Both the position numbers and the translations under genes were made by a program. From contig CM053166.1 of the NCBI GenBank assembly GCA_028571685.1, forward strand, positions 58,738,111 through 58,802,110: 64,000 nucleotides of DNA, written 5' to 3'. Positions 61,160-64,000 of this stretch are shown here, piece after piece; within the stretch, counting starts at the first letter, position 1, and every line of letters starts with the position of its first letter. This DNA is from Heterohyrax brucei (lineage: Eukaryota > Chordata > Mammalia > Hyracoidea > Procaviidae). The notes under the pieces were generated by a model. It was not told the origin of the DNA, made no database searches, and worked only from the letters and a program-made list of their open reading frames with translations.

Positions 61160-63060
61160 CTTTGCTTGTGGTACTATTTATTTATTGTGATTCAGTGAAA
61201 GTGTACAATCCAATTTCAATTTGCATGCTTGCCTATGTGCAGCTCCTTCTGCTCTCCTTACCCAGTGACAGCACATTCCTCGTTTCTGTTCTATACATGT
61301 CATATCCTCTTAACAGTCTCCTGTTCCCTCCTCTCCACCACCCTGTAGTAACAGGCCAGTAGGATGACATCCTATAAATGCACTGAACCATAAAGTGCAC
61401 CCATGATACAGTCACTGTGTTGCCGAGTCCAATCCATTCCTGTCCAAGGAGGTGACCTCAGTAATGATTTATGATCAGGGGTAGCATCAGGGCTACAGGC
61501 CATGCTCCCGGTGGAACCCCCAGGCCTCTGGACCAGTGACTGTGGTCTTTTAGTGGAGTTTTTAGGATGCACCCCTTTTTATACTTGTGTTGCCACTGGG
61601 CCTCAACTTTGTCATTCCCATCATGGCTGTCACTGGGTGGTGGCCAGGCACCATGTGGTTCTTGTGGTCACATGTTGATGTAGCATCCATTCATGTGGGT
61701 CTTTCTGTCTTCTGGGTTCTCTTTCCCCCATGTCATTTTGGTCCTTGTTGATCATCTGCTACTTCTGAGTTGGGACCATTTGGTGTACCTCAGATGGCAG
61801 CCTGCTAGCTTTAAGAGCCCAGATGCCACTCACCAATATGGGGTGCAGAAGACTCTTAGCAATAGGCTAGTTATGCCAATCGGCCTCGATAGTCTCCCCC
61901 TCCCTCCCACCACCGCTGCTACTCTGTCCTTGTAATATTGGGTTAAGACTAGAAGTTTTCAGGTTATGTTGAAGTCCAGTCAAACTGATCTTCTTTGTAA
62001 TGTGTACAGTCATTGATTTCACCCAACCAAATTTCTATCAACTATCTAATCTACAACCAGCCTTGTCCTTTCCGTCTTCCGTCTCCTCCCTTGCAGCTGT
62101 CAAAGAGTCCGTTCTTCTGTACATGAGGCTGTTTTGAAGTCCTTACAGTAGCGGTCTCATACAATATTTGTCCTTGTGCTTCTCACTAATTTCACTCAAC
62201 ATAATGTCTTCCAATTGAAACCAGGTTATGAGATGCTTCCTAAAATCATCATTGTTCTTTATCATTGCATAGTGTTTCATTGAGTATATGTACCATAGTT
62301 TGTTTATCCATTCATCTGTTATTGGGCATCTGGGTTGATTCCATCTTTTTGCTGTTGTGGACTGTACTTCAATAAACACTCGTGTGCATGTGACTGTACT
62401 TGCTTCTTTAGGATATATTCCAAGCAGTGGGATTACTGGGTTAAATGGTATATCTATTTGCAGCTTTTTAAGGAAGCACCAGATTGCTTTCCAAAGAGGT
62501 TGTACCATTTTGCAATCCCACCAGCAGTGGAGGAGAGTTCCAATTTCTCCACAGCCTCTCTAGCATTTGTTGTTTTGTATTTTCTGGATCATGGCCAACC
62601 TTGTTGGGGTGAAATGATATCTCATCAGTTTTGATTAGAACTTCTTTAATAGCTAATGATTGTAAGCATTTCCGCATGTGTCTTTTGGCTGCCTGGATCT
62701 CCTCTTTAGAGAAGTGTCTGTCCGTCTTCTTCGCCCATCACTTAATTGGATCATTTATTCCTTTCTTGTTGATATTTCGCAGTACCTTGTAGATTATGGA
62801 GATCAGATGTCAGTCTTACATATAGTTGCCAAATATTTTTTCCCATTCTGAAGGTGGTCTTTTAATTCTTTTGATAAAGTCTTTGGATGAGCAAAAGTGT
62901 TTGATTCTTAGTAGCTCCCATATATCTATTTTCTCTTCTGTTGATCATGTTTTGTCAGATTTTTCAAGTCTGTCTACGTTGTGTATTAAAACTTCCATTG
63001 TTGATCCTTTTGGTACTATTTTTATTGTCTTCACAAATGTGCCATAACCACTAACACCTT
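61160..63060 (-). mobile_element. L1, 3' UTR plus ORF2 C-terminal region
   Basis: Minus-strand L1. The 3' UTR (61160-62100) pairs with the copies at 56598-57620. ORF2 follows: minus-strand 62143-62508 is one open frame of 121 codons beginning MVQPLWKAIWCFLKKLQIDI and continuing with PVIPLLGIYPKEAS and TDEWINKLWYIYSMKHYAMI, plainly the L1 ORF2 C-terminus. The next upstream part (62468-62677) is in another frame, so a frameshift disables it. Confidence 0.95.
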
Positions 63061-63494
63061 TTTGCAATATGTTTGCTCTTTGTGCCCTTGTCAGGGATGT
63101 TTTCACTTGTATTTACCACCTGTCTGACTTTTATACTGACATGGATGCCCTTTATCAGCTTCCTACAAGTCTGCCTGCCTATTCAGCTCCCACTCTTTCC
63201 TCCACGGAACTTCTAGGGCCCTAAAACCCTGTGCTTCTCTGTGGTCTTTTAGACCTACACTACCAGTCATTATTATTTATTTCATAGGCATGCCCATGTC
63301 TGGTGTGTTCAAACTGACTATAAATAACATGAGGCATATGCAGATCATTTATCTCCAGCACAGTATCTTGCACATTGTTGAATATTTAGAAATATTTATC
63401 AGTGGAGAATTCATTTCTGAAAGAGAGAGGGTCATGTCACATGGTGTTTTTCACCCTTCCCCCCATCTAAACAACTCCATATTTGGTAGGGCAG
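63061..63494 (+). repeat. Possible L2/MIR remnant
   Basis: 'cagtatcttgcacattgttg' followed by 'aatatttatcag' near 63361-63402 resembles an L2 3' end. The rest is unassigned. Confidence 0.35.
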
Positions 63495-64000
63495 TGTCAT
63501 GGATTGAATTGTGTCCTCCCCAAAATAGTAGCCATGTGGTTGGGCCATGAGTCCCAGTATTTTACGATAGTCCTCTATTTTGTGATTTTCCTATGCTGTA
63601 TGTTAAAGGATTAGGATGGGACTGTAAATCCCTTTATAAGATCACCTCCCTGCTCCACTGTAAGGGGAGTTTCCCTAGAGTGTGGCTTGCTCCACCCTTA
63701 ATCCTTTCATCTTACAAGAGATAAAAGGAAAGGGAAGCAAGCAGAGAATTGGGAACCTCACCCCATCAAGAAAGCAGCACTGGGAGAAGAGGGAGAAGAG
63801 CACATCCTTCAGATCTGAGGTTCCTGCATCAAGATGCTCACTGGACAAAGACTGATGCAATACTGGGCTTTCCTCCAGAGCCAACAAGGGGAAAACCTTC
63901 CCCTAGAGTGGACATCCTGAATTTGGACTTGTAGCCTACGAGACTGTGTAAGAATAAACCTTCGTTTGTTAAAGCCATTCACTCTGTGATGTGTCTGCTA
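63495..64000 (+). mobile_element. MaLR-like LTR, cut by window end
   Basis: Begins with TG at 63495 ('tgtcatggattgaattgtgt') and near the right edge reads 'tgaatttggacttgtagcct', 'agactgtgtaagaataaacc' and 'ttgttaaagccattcactct', the usual end of MST/MLT-type ERVL-MaLR LTRs (AATAAA then TAAGCCA-like). The right end lies outside the window. The open frames within it are not genes. Confidence 0.68.

Overview
The window is mammalian nuclear DNA, most probably from an afrotherian of the elephant, manatee and hyrax group (Paenungulata). The main clue is about 42 copies or fragments of one tRNA-derived SINE that matches AfroSINE, in a long and a short form, plus L1 elements whose 3' regions match those I know from elephant-type genomes. 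The gene content (CASK, GPR34, GPR82) corresponds to mammalian Xp11.4, so the X chromosome is inferred. There are no operons, CRISPR arrays, phage genes or bacterial features.

Layout: the whole window lies inside CASK, which is read on the minus strand. Two CASK coding exons are present: human-numbered exon 4 at 48541-48618 and exon 5 at 44027-44099. They encode part of the N-terminal CaM-kinase-like domain, up to the HRD motif. Everything left of 44027 is intron 5, 44100-48540 is intron 4, and everything right of 48618 is intron 3. I did not find exon 3 or exon 6. Two intact GPCR genes with single coding exons lie in intron 5 on the opposite (plus) strand: GPR34 (5701-6837, lysophosphatidylserine receptor family) and GPR82 (32038-33039, orphan receptor). 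Two plus-strand candidate non-coding exons with good splice sites (28158-28212 and 29119-29247) lie 3-4 kb upstream of the GPR82 coding exon.

The rest is interspersed repeats. Old mammalian layers (MIR, L2, L3/CR1-like, MER5 and MER20-like hAT pieces, MLT1-like LTRs, old L1M pieces) are cut by younger AfroSINE and L1 insertions. Nesting is clear in several places: AfroSINEs inside MLT1-like LTRs (16745-17355, 26148-26820), inside L2 (19690-21405, 26990-27640, 40470-41240, 41550-41870) and inside a MIR (25430-25750), and a three-level L1-in-L1-in-L1 nest at 56380-57830 with target-site duplications at both inner levels.

I found no undescribed multi-gene system. The observations most worth checking are two extremely short AfroSINE insertions with perfect target-site duplications (27 bp at 7550 and 69 bp at 2414), a homogeneous 36-bp minisatellite in CASK intron 4, an AGGGC expansion seeded inside a SINE, a tandem duplication at a microsatellite/SINE junction, tiny upstream ORFs in the proposed GPR82 leader, and the divergent activation motifs of GPR82.
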